Below, one piece after another: positions 33,288-44,088 of a stretch of 64,000 bases of DNA. The notes below the pieces were generated by a model, which was not told the origin of the DNA, did not search any database, and was given only the letters and a program-made list of their open reading frames with translations. How positions within the stretch are numbered: the stretch's first letter is position 1; every line of letters begins with the position of its first letter. The translations under genes were made by a program, and so were the position numbers. This DNA is from Actinomadura hallensis (lineage in GTDB: Bacteria; Actinomycetota; Actinomycetes; Streptosporangiales; Streptosporangiaceae). Location: positions 558,001 to 622,000 of the forward strand of contig NZ_VFPO01000001.1 of the NCBI RefSeq assembly GCF_006716765.1, read 5' to 3'.

Positions 33288-33386
33288 CACGGCGCCGCGA
33301 GGGGGGTCCGCGGTTGCGGTGTGAATCACGGCGCCCCGGCCGGGGAAGGCTACGCTGACGGGTCCCACGAGCGGTGAGGTGTTCTG

Positions 33387-34343
33387 ATGAGCGGTCCGGT
33401 CAGCACGGTCGACGCCCCGGCGGCCCAGCCCGACGCGAGCCATCCGTCGGCGCCCTGCGTGGAGGTGACCGACAGCCGCGAGGCGACCGTCGGGAAGTTC
33501 ACGGTGCGGCGGGCATTGCCGCGCCGGGGCCGCCGCACCGTCGGCGCCTGGTGCTTCGCCGACCACATGGGCCCCGCCGACGTCACCGAGAACAGCGGCT
33601 TGGACATCGGCCCGCACCCCCACATCGGGCTGCAGACCGTCACCTGGCTCACCGACGGGCAGGTGCTGCACCGCGACAGCCTCGGCTCCGAGCAGGTCAT
33701 CAAGCCGGGTCAGCTCAACCTGATGACGTCCGGCGGCGGCGTCTCCCACTCCGAGGAGGCCACCGGCCACTACCGCGGCACGCTGGAGGGCATCCAGCTG
33801 TGGGTGGCGCTCCCGGAGGGCACCCGGCACGGGCCCGCCGGCTTCGAGCACCACGCCGAGCTCCCCCGCACCCGCCTGGACGACGGCGTCGCGACCGTGC
33901 TGGTCGGGGAGTTCGGGGGCGTGGACAGCCCCGCCCGCCACGACACCCCGCTCGTCGGCGTCGACCTCGACCTGCGCGCCACCTCGACGGTTCCGCTGCG
34001 CACCGACTTCGAGTACGCCCTCGTGGTGCTCGAGGGGGCCGTGGCCGTCGACGGCCGGCCCCTGCGTCCCGGGAAGCTGGGCTACCTCGGCGAGGGCCGC
34101 GACGAGCTGCGCGTCGAGGCGCGCGAGCCGGCCCGCGCGATCCTGCTCGGCGGCGAGCCGTTCGAGGAGCCGATCATGATGTGGTGGAACTTCGTCGGCC
34201 GCACCCGCGAGGAGATCGACGCCGCCTACGACTCCTGGGCCGCGCAGGACGACCGGTTCGGGCGGGTGCGCAGCGCGCTGCCGCGCATCCCGGTCGGACC
34301 GCCCCCGTGGCGGCGCCCGGACGCCCGCGGGCGGGGCCGCTGA
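33387..34343 (+). CDS. Pirin family protein
   Basis: A bicupin of 318 residues. The N-terminal cupin contains the metal-ligand cluster: DIGPHPHIGLQTVTWL (two His) and GGGVSHSE (His), with the Glu ligand in that segment. The C-terminal cupin begins near LVGVDLDLRATSTVP, and AILLGGEPFEEPIMMWWNFVGRTREEI is the pirin signature. Bacterial pirins include quercetin dioxygenases and modulators of central metabolism; which applies here is unknown. A GAGG site lies before the ATG. Confidence 0.92.
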   Translation: MSGPVSTVDAPAAQPDASHPSAPCVEVTDSREATVGKFTVRRALPRRGRRTVGAWCFADHMGPADVTENSGLDIGPHPHIGLQTVTWLTDGQVLHRDSLGSEQVIKPGQLNLMTSGGGVSHSEEATGHYRGTLEGIQLWVALPEGTRHGPAGFEHHAELPRTRLDDGVATVLVGEFGGVDSPARHDTPLVGVDLDLRATSTVPLRTDFEYALVVLEGAVAVDGRPLRPGKLGYLGEGRDELRVEAREPARAILLGGEPFEEPIMMWWNFVGRTREEIDAAYDSWAAQDDRFGRVRSALPRIPVGPPPWRRPDARGRGR

Positions 34344-34394
34344 CGGACCTCCCGCTCCCGCCGCGGCGGCCGGTACTGGTTTGATGATCCGGTG

Positions 34395-36266
34395 ATGTGG
34401 AGGGTGAAGCGCGGCAACTCCCAGACCCGGGCCGGGAGGCAGGCTCTCCTGGCGCAGCTGTCCGGTCCCGTCCGGCGGTTCCTCGCGACCGAGGTGGGCG
34501 GCGCGGGCCTCCTGCTCGCCGCCGTCGTCGTCGCCATGGTGTGGGCCAACTCGCCCTGGTCCGAGCACTACGAGTCCCTCTGGGCCACGGAGGGGACGAT
34601 CGCGATCGGCGGCGCCGAGCTGTCGATGGACCTCGGCCACTGGGTGAGCGACGGCCTGATGGCCCTGTTCTTCTTCGTGATCGGCATGGAGGTCCGGTAC
34701 GAGCTGAGCGTCGGCGAGCTGACCGGCGGCGGCCGGATCGTCATCCCGGTCGTCGGCGCGGTCGGCGGGATGGTCGTCCCGGCCCTGCTGTACCTGGCGA
34801 TCGCGCCCGGCGGGGAGGCCGCGAACGGCTGGGGCGTCGTGATCGGCACCGACACCGCGTTCATGCTGGGCGCGCTCGCCGTGGTCGGGCCGAGGTTCTC
34901 CACCCAGCTGCGCATCTTCCTGCTCGCCCTCACGGTCATCGACGACATCGTGGCCGTGTCCGTGATCGGCGCGGTCTACTCGGGGTCCATCCGTTTCTGG
35001 CCGCTCGCCGGGATGCTCGCCCTGTGCGCGGTCCCGATGCTGCTGAACCGGTGGGGCGTCTGGCGCTCGGCCCCCTACGTCGTGGTCGTCGTGGCGCTGT
35101 GGCTCCTCACCCTCCGGGCGGGCCTGCACGCGTCCATCGCGGGGATGCTCGGGGGGCTGCTCGTCCCGGCGCACCCGCGTGCGCGTGAGGCCGTCGAGCG
35201 GGCGGCGCGGAGCTTCCGCGCCTTCCGGCAGTCGCCCATGGCCGACGTGGGGATGGCGGCACGGCGGGGGCTCCAGCGGGCCGTGTCGGTCAACGAGCGG
35301 CTCCAGTCGGCCCTGCACCCGTGGACCAGCTACCTGATCGTGCCGGTCTTCGCGCTGGCGAACGCGGGCGTCGACCTGCGGGGCGGCGTCCTCGGCGACG
35401 CGCTCACCTCGCCGGTCACCTGGGCGGTGGTCGTCGGCCTCACCGTGGGCAAGCCGATCGGCGTGGGGCTGAGCGCCGTCCTCGGCGCGCGGTTCGGGCT
35501 GGGGAGGCTGCCGCAGGGGGTGCGCCCGGCGCACGTGTTCGGCGGCGCGGCCCTGTCCGGGATCGGCTTCACGGTGTCCCTGCTGATCGCACGCCTGGCC
35601 TTCGAGGACCGGCTCCTCCGGGACGAGGCGATCGTCGGGGTGCTGCTCGGGGCGGTGCTGGCGACCGTCCTCGGCTGGATCGTGTTCCGCGCCGCGGCGG
35701 CCCTGCGCGGCCTGCGGGAGGCGGACCTGCCGCGCGTCCTCGACCCGCCGGTGGACCCGGTCGCCGACCACGTCAAGGGCCCCCGCGACGCGCCGCTCAC
35801 GCTCGTGGAGTACGCCGACTTCGAGTGCCCGTTCTGCGCGCGCACCACGGGCGTCTCCGAGGAGCTGCGGGAGCGCTTCGGCGACGACCTGCGCTACGTC
35901 TTCCGCCACCTGCCGCTCCCGGACGTGCACCCCCACGCCGAGTTCGCGGCGCGGGCGGCCGTCGCCGCCGCGGCGCAGGGCCGGTTCTGGGAGATGCACG
36001 ACCGGCTCTTCGAGCACCAGGGCGAGCTGGAGTACGAGGACATCGCCGGGTACGCGGCCGAGATCGGGCTGGACGTCGAGCGGTTCCTGCGGGACGTCGA
36101 CGACGAGGAGACGGCCGCCCGGGTGCGCGCCGACGTCCGCAGCGCCGAGGCCAGCGGCGCGCGCGGCACGCCGACGTTCTACGTCAACGGCCGCCGCCAC
36201 GTCGGCCCCCACGACACGGAGACGCTCGCCGCCGCACTCGAGGAAGCACTGCAGGCGAGCAGGTAG
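34395..36266 (+). CDS. nhaA: NhaA Na+/H+ antiporter fused to a DsbA-like thioredoxin domain
   Basis: Residues 20-450 are an NhaA antiporter with about 12 membrane helices. [17 protein letters not shown] and [15 protein letters not shown] carry the functional aspartates, the DD pair being the ion-binding site. Residues 470-623 are a DsbA-type thioredoxin fold with CPFC near residue 478 and cis-proline [10 protein letters not shown]. The fused form occurs in other actinomycetes. With the fusion after the last helix, the thiol domain would probably face the cytoplasm if NhaA topology holds, which is odd for DsbA. ATG follows a GTG by one codon; either could start. Confidence 0.93.
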   Translation: MWRVKRGNSQTRAGRQALLAQLSGPVRRFLATEVGGAGLLLAAVVVAMVWANSPWSEHYESLWATEGTIAIGGAELSMDLGHWVSDGLMALFFFVIGMEVRYELSVGELTGGGRIVIPVVGAVGGMVVPALLYLAIAPGGEAANGWGVVIGTDTAFMLGALAVVGPRFSTQLRIFLLALTVIDDIVAVSVIGAVYSGSIRFWPLAGMLALCAVPMLLNRWGVWRSAPYVVVVVALWLLTLRAGLHASIAGMLGGLLVPAHPRAREAVERAARSFRAFRQSPMADVGMAARRGLQRAVSVNERLQSALHPWTSYLIVPVFALANAGVDLRGGVLGDALTSPVTWAVVVGLTVGKPIGVGLSAVLGARFGLGRLPQGVRPAHVFGGAALSGIGFTVSLLIARLAFEDRLLRDEAIVGVLLGAVLATVLGWIVFRAAAALRGLREADLPRVLDPPVDPVADHVKGPRDAPLTLVEYADFECPFCARTTGVSEELRERFGDDLRYVFRHLPLPDVHPHAEFAARAAVAAAAQGRFWEMHDRLFEHQGELEYEDIAGYAAEIGLDVERFLRDVDDEETAARVRADVRSAEASGARGTPTFYVNGRRHVGPHDTETLAAALEEALQASR

Positions 36267-36329
36267 ACCGCGGTGCCGGCGGGGCGTCGTCGCGGCGCCG
36301 CCGGAAAGTTGGAATCGCGTTCCCAGCTA

Positions 36330-36346
36330 TCTTGACTCGTTCAAGA
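36330..36346. promoter_or_regulatory. FurA-type operator upstream of furA-katG
   Basis: TCTTGACTCGTTCAAGA is an inverted repeat with 6-bp arms (TCTTGA/TCAAGA) and a 5-bp spacer, 21 bp before the furA start. Its place and AT-rich form resemble the FurA site known before mycobacterial furA-katG. Confidence 0.75.
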
Positions 36347-36367
36347 AGATGAGTCAGTCTTTCCGAC

Positions 36368-36799
36368 GTGACGACGCCGTCGGACTTCCAGCAGCTGCTG
36401 CGCGGGGCCGCGCTCCGCGTGACCCGCCCCAGGACGGCGGTGCTGCGCGCGGTGCACGCCAACCCCCACGCGGACACGGACTCGATCATCGAGGCCGTGC
36501 GCCGGGAGCTTCCCCGGGTGTCGCACCAGGCCGTGTACGACTCGCTGCGGGCGCTGACCGCGGCGGGGCTCGTGCGGCGCATCCAGCCGTCCGGGTCCGT
36601 GGCCCGCTATGAGTCCCGGGTCGGTGACAACCACCACCACGTCGTGTGCCGGTCGTGCGGCGTCATCGCCGACGTCGACTGCGCCGTCGGCGACGTGCCC
36701 TGCCTGACCGCTTCCGACAGCCGAGGCTTCGTGATCGAGGAGGCCGAGGTCGTCTATTGGGGCCTGTGCCCCGCCTGTTCCACCGCACGGAGTTCCTGA
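36368..36799 (+). CDS. furA: Fur-family peroxide-responsive regulator FurA
   Basis: Fur/PerR-like metal-dependent repressor of 143 residues. The winged helix is in residues 10-80 (LRVTRPRTAVLRAVHANPH and VSHQAVYDSLRALTAAGLV), followed by the His-rich metal site NHHHVVC and two cysteine pairs, CRSCG and CPAC, for structural zinc. It is 24 bp before katG, the conserved furA-katG order in actinomycetes. The GTG start has no clear ribosome site and lies close to the operator, so the message may have a very short leader. Confidence 0.95.
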   Translation: MTTPSDFQQLLRGAALRVTRPRTAVLRAVHANPHADTDSIIEAVRRELPRVSHQAVYDSLRALTAAGLVRRIQPSGSVARYESRVGDNHHHVVCRSCGVIADVDCAVGDVPCLTASDSRGFVIEEAEVVYWGLCPACSTARSS

Positions 36800-39049
<2,250 letters not shown>

Positions 39050-39123
39050 TCCCCGCGTACCGCGCCCTCACCTGCTGAGCCGCCAGGCGGAGGGAGGACG
39101 CGGAGCGACGGCGTGGAGACGAC

Positions 39124-39159
39124 GACCGGGCCGGCCCCGCACGCGGGGCCGGCCCGGTC
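39124..39159. terminator. Strong hairpin terminator after katG
   Basis: Seventeen-base arms, GACCGGGCCGGCCCCGC and its complement, flank an AC loop and are followed by CTTTTCTG on the plus strand. It separates katG from the convergent second fur gene and may end both. Confidence 0.88.
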
Positions 39160-39175
39160 CTTTTCTGCTCGCTTC

Positions 39176-39613
39176 TCAGCCGTCCTTGCCGGTGCGGCAG
39201 CGGGGGCACAGGCCCCAGAAGGTCACGTCGGCCTCGTCGATCAGGTAGCCGGCCTCGTCCACCGGCTCCAGGCACGGCGGGTGCCCGACGGCGCAGTCGA
39301 CGTCCTTGACGGCCCCGCAGTTCCGGCACACCAGGTGGTGGTGGTTGTCGCCGACGCGCCCCTCGAACCGGGCGGGGCTGTCGCCGGGCTCGATGCGGCG
39401 CACGAGCCCCGCGGCGGTGAGGGCGTGAAGGGCCTCGTAGACCGCCTGGAGGGAGATGTGGCCCACGCGTTCGCGCACCCCGGCCGCGATCGCCTCCACG
39501 TCGAGGTGGTCGCCGTCCCGGACCGTCTGCAGGAGCGCGACGCGGGCGGCCGTCACCCGCAGGCCGGCACCGCGCAGCTCATCGGCGGTCGTCGGGGTCT
39601 GGGATGCGGTCAT
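39176..39613 (-). CDS. Second Fur-family regulator (FurA paralogue)
   Basis: A 145-residue Fur protein clearly related to the FurA before katG: LRVTAARVALLQTVRDGDHLD, ISLQAVYEALHALTAAGLVRRIEPGDS and the metal site GDNHHHLVCRNCG with a later CPRC pair. It faces katG across the terminator. Its promoter shares the 12-mer GTTCRAGAAGRT with the FurA operator, so the two may bind the same sites. Catalase genes between two Fur paralogues are unusual. It could be a catalase regulator such as CatR or a zinc or nickel sensor. Confidence 0.93.
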   Translation of the reverse strand: MTASQTPTTADELRGAGLRVTAARVALLQTVRDGDHLDVEAIAAGVRERVGHISLQAVYEALHALTAAGLVRRIEPGDSPARFEGRVGDNHHHLVCRNCGAVKDVDCAVGHPPCLEPVDEAGYLIDEADVTFWGLCPRCRTGKDG

Positions 39614-39624
39614 GCCTCAGGCCT

Positions 39625-39636
39625 ACCTTCTCGAAC
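39625..39636 (-). promoter_or_regulatory. Fur-type motif before the second fur gene
   Basis: On the minus strand GTTCGAGAAGGT matches GTTCAAGAAGAT of the furA operator at 10 of 12 positions. It lies 12 bp before the start of the second fur gene, a likely autoregulatory position. Confidence 0.5.
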
Positions 39637-39729
39637 CGAACGTTTTGGGGCATCGGGCACCACAAGTGTAGTCGGATGTGATATGTGCCCGACCGCGCCC
39701 GCGCTAAGCCCGGAGGCCGGGCCCAAAGT

Positions 39730-39744
39730 CCCGAAAGTTTCGGG
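39730..39744. promoter_or_regulatory. CGAAA-n-TTTCG operator, distal copy
   Basis: CCCGAAAGTTTCGGG is a perfect inverted repeat with 7-bp arms and one central base. The core CGAAA-G-TTTCG matches the type of site I recall for Streptomyces xylan-utilisation regulators (CGAA-n-TTCG). Confidence 0.72.
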
Positions 39745-39858
39745 ATCTAGCGCAGGTCTCGATTGCCGCAGTGGCGACCCGAATGGACAGCGTTGTACTG
39801 GAGCCGCTGGACAATCGCTCTGACCTGGGCGAAAACCGTCGTAACGGGACGAGAGTTC

Positions 39859-39872
39859 TCGAAATTTTTCGA
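39859..39872. promoter_or_regulatory. CGAAA-nn-TTTCG operator, proximal copy
   Basis: TCGAAATTTTTCGA has 6-bp arms and two central bases and lies 6 bp before the -35 hexamer of the xylanase promoter. It is the second copy of the site at 39730-39744, 128 bp downstream centre to centre. Confidence 0.65.
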
Positions 39873-39878
39873 AAACCG

Positions 39879-39907
39879 TTGACACGGTGGCGGCCGCGGC
39901 CAACACT
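39879..39907 (+). promoter_or_regulatory. Sigma-70-type promoter of the xylanase gene
   Basis: A consensus -35 TTGACA (39879-39884) is followed after 17 bp by AACACT (39902-39907), a fair -10. It implies a leader of about 245 nt before the xylanase start. Confidence 0.55.
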
Positions 39908-40159
39908 GCTGGCATCGACGGACCCCGCCGCCGATCCGGGCCCCGCCCGGTGACCGTCACCCCGGCCGTCCACCCCGGCGGCCGGCCCACCCCCGCCCCC
40001 GTAGACCCGCCCCCCGCCGACCCGCCTCCTACCCCCACGCCCGCCGCGCGGCTCCGGTGACCGCGCCGCGGCGGCCGCTCCCGGCCGCCGACGCCCGCCG
40101 GTCGTCCGACGCCGCCCGGCGAACCCCCACCCCCGCGTTCACGAGGAGGAAGAACGCAC

Positions 40160-41179
40160 ATGCACACACTGGCGAAGTCCCCCGTTCGCCGCCCGGGACG
40201 CCGCGGACGCGGCCGTCTCAGGACGCTCCTCGCCGTCGCATCGTCCGCGGTCCTGGTCGCGGCGCTGCCCGGCGTCGCGCACGCCGCCGTCACCACCAAC
40301 CAGACCGGCAACCACGGCGGCTACTTCTACTCGTTCTGGACCGACAGCCAGGGCACCGTCTCCATGGAGCTGGGCTCCGGCGGCAACTACAGCACGTCCT
40401 GGAGCAACACCGGCAACTTCGTCGCCGGCAAGGGCTGGGCCACCGGCGCGCGCAGGAGCGTGACCTACTCGGGCAGCTTCAACCCGTCCGGCAACGCCTA
40501 CCTCACCCTCTACGGATGGACGAGGAACCCGCTCGTCGAGTACTACGTCGTCGAGAACTGGGGCACCTACCGGCCCACCGGCGACTACATGGGCACGGTC
40601 ACCAGCGACGGCGGCACCTACGACATCTACCGGACGATGCGGTACAACCAGCCGTCCATCGAGGGCACCGCGACCTTCCCGCAGTTCTGGAGCGTCCGGC
40701 AGCAGCGGCGGACCGGCGGCACCATCACCGCCGGCAACCACTTCGACGCGTGGGCCCGGCACGGGATGAACCTCGGCAACCACGACTACCAGATCATGGC
40801 GACCGAGGGTTACCAGAGCAGCGGCAGCTCCAACATCACGGTCGGCGGCTCCGGCGGCGGAGGCGGCGGCGGTGGCGGTGGCGGCGGCGGTGGCGGCGGT
40901 GGCGGCGGCAACAACGGCTGCACCGCGACGCTGTCCGCCGGGCAGCAGTGGAGCGACCGCTACAACCTCAACGTCGCGGTGTCCGGCTCGGACAACTGGA
41001 CCGTGACGATGAACGTCCCGTCCCCCGCGAAGATCATCGCCACCTGGAACATCAGCGCCACCTGGCCGAGCGCCCAGGTGCTGACCGCCACGCCCAACGG
41101 CAACGGCAACAACTGGGGCGTCACCATCCAGCACAACGGCAACTGGACCTGGCCGACGGTCTCCTGCAGCACGAACTGA
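40160..41179 (+). CDS. Secreted GH11 endo-1,4-beta-xylanase with CBM2 domain
   Basis: Extracellular xylan-degrading enzyme of 339 residues. A twin-arginine-like signal region ([12 protein letters not shown] then a hydrophobic core) ends near AHA at residue 42. The GH11 beta-jelly-roll covers 43-226: nucleophile Glu127 in [13 protein letters not shown] and acid/base Glu216 in [11 protein letters not shown], with [16 protein letters not shown] as thumb. A pure glycine linker (about 229-252) joins a CBM2 (253-339) with paired Cys and surface tryptophans ([18 protein letters not shown]). The gene is monocistronic, bounded by a strong terminator. Its two operators suggest induction by xylo-oligosaccharides. 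Confidence 0.97.
   Translation: MHTLAKSPVRRPGRRGRGRLRTLLAVASSAVLVAALPGVAHAAVTTNQTGNHGGYFYSFWTDSQGTVSMELGSGGNYSTSWSNTGNFVAGKGWATGARRSVTYSGSFNPSGNAYLTLYGWTRNPLVEYYVVENWGTYRPTGDYMGTVTSDGGTYDIYRTMRYNQPSIEGTATFPQFWSVRQQRRTGGTITAGNHFDAWARHGMNLGNHDYQIMATEGYQSSGSSNITVGGSGGGGGGGGGGGGGGGGGGGNNGCTATLSAGQQWSDRYNLNVAVSGSDNWTVTMNVPSPAKIIATWNISATWPSAQVLTATPNGNGNNWGVTIQHNGNWTWPTVSCSTN
40853..40909 (+). repeat. GGC/GGT trinucleotide repeat encoding a polyglycine linker
   Basis: About 19 consecutive GGN codons (mainly GGC and GGT) encode the linker between the GH11 and CBM2 domains. The tract could change length by slippage without breaking the frame. Confidence 0.9.
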
Positions 41180-41204
41180 CCGGCGCCTGAAGTCCCGCCC
41201 CCCA

Positions 41205-41243
41205 CCTGTGGCGCGGCGGCCCCCGAGGCCGCCGCGCCACAGG
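41205..41243. terminator. Hairpin between xylanase and P450 genes
   Basis: Sixteen-base arms, CCTGTGGCGCGGCGGC and its exact complement, flank a 7-base loop. It lies between two convergent genes, 25 bp after the xylanase stop. Confidence 0.87.
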
Positions 41244-41249
41244 CACGCC

Positions 41250-42503
41250 TCAGGCGAGCGTGACGGTGACCGGCATCTCCTTGACGCCGTTGACGAAGTT
41301 GGAGCGGACCCGCCGGACGTCCCCCGCGAGCCGGATGTCGGCCAGCCGCGGCAGCAGCTCCTCGAACATGATGCGGATCTCCAGGCGGGCCAAGGCGTTG
41401 CCCAGGCAGAAGTGGGGGCTGCCCTTGCCGAACGTGATGTGGTCGTTGGGCGTGCGGGTGACGTCGAAGCGGTAGGGGTCGGTGAAGACCTCCTCGTCGC
41501 GGTTGCCCGAGGCGAACCACAGGACGACCTTGTCGCCCTCCTTGATCTGCTTGCCGCGCAGTTCCACGTCGCGCGTGGCGGTCCGGCGGAAGTGGTAGAC
41601 GGGGGACGCCCAGCGCAGGAACTCCTCGACCGCGGTGGGCATCAGGTCCAGGTCGGCGCGCAGCCGCTCCATCTGGTCGGGGTGGTCGATGAGCGCCCGC
41701 ATGGTGTGGGTGATCGCGTGCCGGGTGGTCTCGTTGCCGGCCACGACGAGCAGCAGGAAGTAGTTGTCGAAGTCGCGGTCCGACAGCGGCCTGCCGTCGT
41801 TCGGGACCTGGTTCACGAGCTTGCTCACCAGGTCGGTGCCGTCGCCCCCGCGCCGCCGGGCGGCCAGTTCCCGCCCGTACTCGAACACCTCCAGTGAGGC
41901 CGGGCTGCGGAAGGGGAGGTCCTTGTACTGCTCGCTCTCCTCGCTGTGGAGCAGGACGTCGGCGTAGTCGGGGTCGGTGTTGGCGATGATCCGGTTGCCC
42001 CAGTCGATGAGGCGCTGGGTGTCGTCCTCCGGGACGTCCAGCATCCGGGCCAGCACGTTGATGGGGAAGTCGGCCGCGACCTCCTTGACGAAGTCGAAGG
42101 TCCCCTTGGGCAGCGCGGCGTCCAGGGTGCGCGCGGTCAGGCCGCGCAGGAACGTGGCGTAGCCCGCGACCGCGCGGGGGGTGAACTCGCGTTGCAGGAG
42201 GCGCCGCAGAGCCATGTGCCGGGGCCCGTCGGTCTCCAGCATGGAGCGGCGGATCTCGCGCTGGCGCTCGTCGAGCTCCTCCAGGTTCACGAAATGCGTG
42301 GAGGTGAAGGTCTCCGGGTCGCGGTCCACCGCCACGATGTCGGCGTGCCGGGTGAGGGCCCAGAAGCCGCTGCCGCCGTCGCTCTCCGGGTTCCAGTGCA
42401 CCGGGTCCTCGCGGCGCAGCTCGTCGAACATCCGCCACGGGGTCTCGCCGTCCATGAAGTTGTCGAGGTCGGCGAGGTCCACGGAGAGGGTGTCGGGTGC
42501 CAA
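41250..42503 (-). CDS. Cytochrome P450
   Basis: A soluble bacterial P450 of 417 residues. The I-helix has [10 protein letters not shown], the ExxR motif is [10 protein letters not shown]...FRRTA, and the haem-binding loop is [18 protein letters not shown] with the cysteine ligand. The general pattern recalls actinobacterial CYP124/125/142-type enzymes, but this is not a firm assignment. A TTG start is chosen because AAGGAG precedes it suitably. It lies 13 bp after the glutamine-synthetase-like gene and is in the same operon. Ferredoxin and reductase genes for it lie at 46.8 and 45.7 kb in a separate unit with the same operator. Substrate unknown; I infer oxidation of the glutamylated amine or its ring. 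Confidence 0.95.
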   Translation of the reverse strand: MAPDTLSVDLADLDNFMDGETPWRMFDELRREDPVHWNPESDGGSGFWALTRHADIVAVDRDPETFTSTHFVNLEELDERQREIRRSMLETDGPRHMALRRLLQREFTPRAVAGYATFLRGLTARTLDAALPKGTFDFVKEVAADFPINVLARMLDVPEDDTQRLIDWGNRIIANTDPDYADVLLHSEESEQYKDLPFRSPASLEVFEYGRELAARRRGGDGTDLVSKLVNQVPNDGRPLSDRDFDNYFLLLVVAGNETTRHAITHTMRALIDHPDQMERLRADLDLMPTAVEEFLRWASPVYHFRRTATRDVELRGKQIKEGDKVVLWFASGNRDEEVFTDPYRFDVTRTPNDHITFGKGSPHFCLGNALARLEIRIMFEELLPRLADIRLAGDVRRVRSNFVNGVKEMPVTVTLA

Positions 42504-42516
42504 TGCTGTCTCCTTA

Positions 42517-43920
42517 TTAGATGTGGTGGGCGTACTCGCGGAACTCCCAGTCGGTGACGTACCGCTCGAACCGGGCGACCTCGTCTCGCTTGTAGGCCAG
42601 GTAGGCGTCGACGAACCGCGCGCCGAGGACGTCGATGAGGTCGGTGTCCGCGGCGAGCGCGTCGAGGGCGGCGGTCAGCGTGCCGGGCAGCCGGGCGGCC
42701 CTGGCGGGGTCGTAGCCGTAGCCCTCCAGCGGCGGCGGGGGCGTGAGCTTGTCGCGGACGCCGAGGTAGACGGCGGCGAGGAGGGCGGCGATGCCGAGGT
42801 AGGGGTTCGCGCCGGCGTCGCCGAGCCGCACCTCCAGCCGGGTGGCGCCGCCGCGCTCGGGAGGGACGCGCACCATGGCGCTGCGGTTGTCGAGCCCCCA
42901 GTCGATGAGCCAGGGGGCCAGCGTGTCGGGGCCGAAGCGCTTGTAGGAGTTGACCGACGGGTTGAAGATCGCGGTGAGGGCGGGGGCGTGGGCGATGATC
43001 CCCGCGATCGCCTGGTGTGCGGTCGGGGACAGGCCGTCCGGGCCGGCGCCCAGGCCGTTCCGGGGGGTATGGGGGGTCGTCCCCCCATAAGAGCTCTGCC
43101 CGTCGAAGACGTTGTCCCCCGCCTCGTCCACGCACGACAGGTGGACGTGGAACCCGGACCCGCCGTCGTCGTTGAACGGCTTGGCCATGAAGGTGGCCAG
43201 GCGTCCCTCGACGCGGGCCAGTTCCCGGACGGCCGCCTTCAGCCGGAAGGCCCGGTCGGCGGCGTCGAGCACCTCGGAGTGGTGGAGGTTGATCTCGAAC
43301 TGGCCGCAGGAGAACTCGTGGTTGCCCATGGTCACGTCGAGGCCGAGGTCGCGCAGGTGCCGCAGCGTGCGCAGCAGGTGCCCGTCCGGGTCGGTCCTGC
43401 GGCCGACGGTGTAGACGTTGCCGGGGCCCTCGCCGTAGCGCCGCCAGCCGTTCGGCGCGGCGGGGTCCGGTTCGCACAGGAAGTACTCCAGCTCCGGCCC
43501 GGCGACGGCGGTGAGCCCGAGTTCGGCCAGCCGTGCGACGGCGTGCCGCAGCACCTCGCGGGGGCCCTCCGAGCACGGCTCCGTGCCGTCCGGTTCGTAC
43601 GCCTCGCCCAGGCACTGCGCGACGCCTCGCTCCCAGGGCACGGGGGCCAGCGTTGACAGGTCGGGCCGGACGCAGATGTCGGGGAGGCCCGCGTCGAGGC
43701 CGCCGGCGACGTCGACGACGTCCCCCTGCGGGCTGGTGTGGTAGACCGCCCGGCAGAACGCCAGCCCGTGCTCCATCACCGCGGGCAGTCTGTCCACGAC
43801 GACGTCGCGGCCGCGGTCGACGCCGATCAGGTCGGAGTAGACGACTCGGACCACGTCGATGTCGTCGGCCTTGAGTCGTTCCACCGCATCGTGAACGTCC
43901 ACGGAGTGCTGTCCGGCCAC
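42517..43920 (-). CDS. Glutamine-synthetase-like gamma-glutamyl-amine ligase
   Basis: A GS-fold ATP-dependent ligase of 467 residues, closer to PuuA/GlnA4/IpuC-type gamma-glutamyl-amine ligases than to housekeeping GS. Motifs: [65 protein letters not shown] and NRSAMVRVP with the R-x-E-x-R metal/phosphate segment RLEVRLGD. The GTG start follows GAGGGGAG. An insertion of about 20 residues near 280-300 ([13 protein letters not shown]) is encoded by a palindromic element. It probably joins glutamate to an amine, the first step of a gamma-glutamylated pathway completed by PuuC- and PuuD-like enzymes of the same regulon. Confidence 0.9.
   Translation of the reverse strand: MAGQHSVDVHDAVERLKADDIDVVRVVYSDLIGVDRGRDVVVDRLPAVMEHGLAFCRAVYHTSPQGDVVDVAGGLDAGLPDICVRPDLSTLAPVPWERGVAQCLGEAYEPDGTEPCSEGPREVLRHAVARLAELGLTAVAGPELEYFLCEPDPAAPNGWRRYGEGPGNVYTVGRRTDPDGHLLRTLRHLRDLGLDVTMGNHEFSCGQFEINLHHSEVLDAADRAFRLKAAVRELARVEGRLATFMAKPFNDDGGSGFHVHLSCVDEAGDNVFDGQSSYGGTTPHTPRNGLGAGPDGLSPTAHQAIAGIIAHAPALTAIFNPSVNSYKRFGPDTLAPWLIDWGLDNRSAMVRVPPERGGATRLEVRLGDAGANPYLGIAALLAAVYLGVRDKLTPPPPLEGYGYDPARAARLPGTLTAALDALAADTDLIDVLGARFVDAYLAYKRDEVARFERYVTDWEFREYAHHI
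43068..43089. repeat. G-rich palindromic element inside the GS-like gene
   Basis: TATGGGGGG and CCCCCCATA form 9-bp arms around a TCGT loop, preceded by another G6-TAT unit (43062-43070). It lies within an in-frame insertion of the ligase gene and looks like a small mobile or REP-like palindrome that kept the frame open. Confidence 0.75.
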
Positions 43921-43945
43921 TGGAGCTCCCCTCGCGACCAAGCTG

Positions 43946-43989
43946 TTCGTTTGGGGGCAAACAATATGTCCGGCGCCGTGGCCTGGCAA
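43946..43989 (-). promoter_or_regulatory. Promoter and operator A of the GS-like ligase/P450 operon
   Basis: The 22-bp element at 43946-43967 contains GTTTG-GGGG-CAAAC, a perfect inverted repeat. On the minus strand TTGCCA (43984-43989), 17 bp and TATTGT (43961-43966) form a good promoter whose -10 lies inside the element. It is one of seven related copies between 43.9 and 54.1 kb. Confidence 0.75.
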
Positions 43990-44027
43990 GAGTTCGCGGA
44001 CGTCTCGTTCGGACTTCCTCGTCCGAG

Positions 44028-44071
44028 GTGACAACCGGGCCGGTCGGGCATATCGTACGGACCCAAACGAA
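44028..44071 (+). promoter_or_regulatory. Promoter and operator B of the decarboxylase-like gene
   Basis: GTGACA (44028-44033), 17 bp and TATCGT (44051-44056) form a promoter reading toward the decarboxylase-like gene. The element at 44050-44071 (CGTACGGACCCAAACGAA, opposite orientation) is a copy of the shared 22-bp site and overlaps the -10. Confidence 0.7.
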
Positions 44072-44088
44072 TCTTGAAGGAGGGCGCC

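Larger units (their letters stand above)
39637..40159. other. Long non-coding region upstream of the xylanase gene
   Basis: About 520 bp separate the second fur gene and the xylanase gene. No convincing gene was found; a short open frame at 39771-39953 has no recognisable content. The region is unusually A/T-rich for this window between 39720 and 39890 and holds two CGAAA/TTTCG inverted repeats and a promoter, then a C-rich leader of about 240 bp with repeated CCCCCGCC-like stretches. Close to the gene, GAGGAGGAAG provides a strong ribosome site. Confidence 0.6.

Noticed and set aside
33249..36212. A 987-codon minus-strand open frame
   Set aside because: It is antisense to the pirin and nhaA genes; the translation is dominated by Arg, Gly, Asp and His repeats, typical of a shadow frame.
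39771..39953. A 60-codon frame in the region before the xylanase gene
   Set aside because: It spans the proposed operator and promoter, has poor codon bias and no recognisable product.
40853..40909. Short repeats that might be taken for a CRISPR or satellite array
   Set aside because: They are trinucleotide GGN codons inside the xylanase linker, with no spacers. No CRISPR array was seen anywhere in the window.
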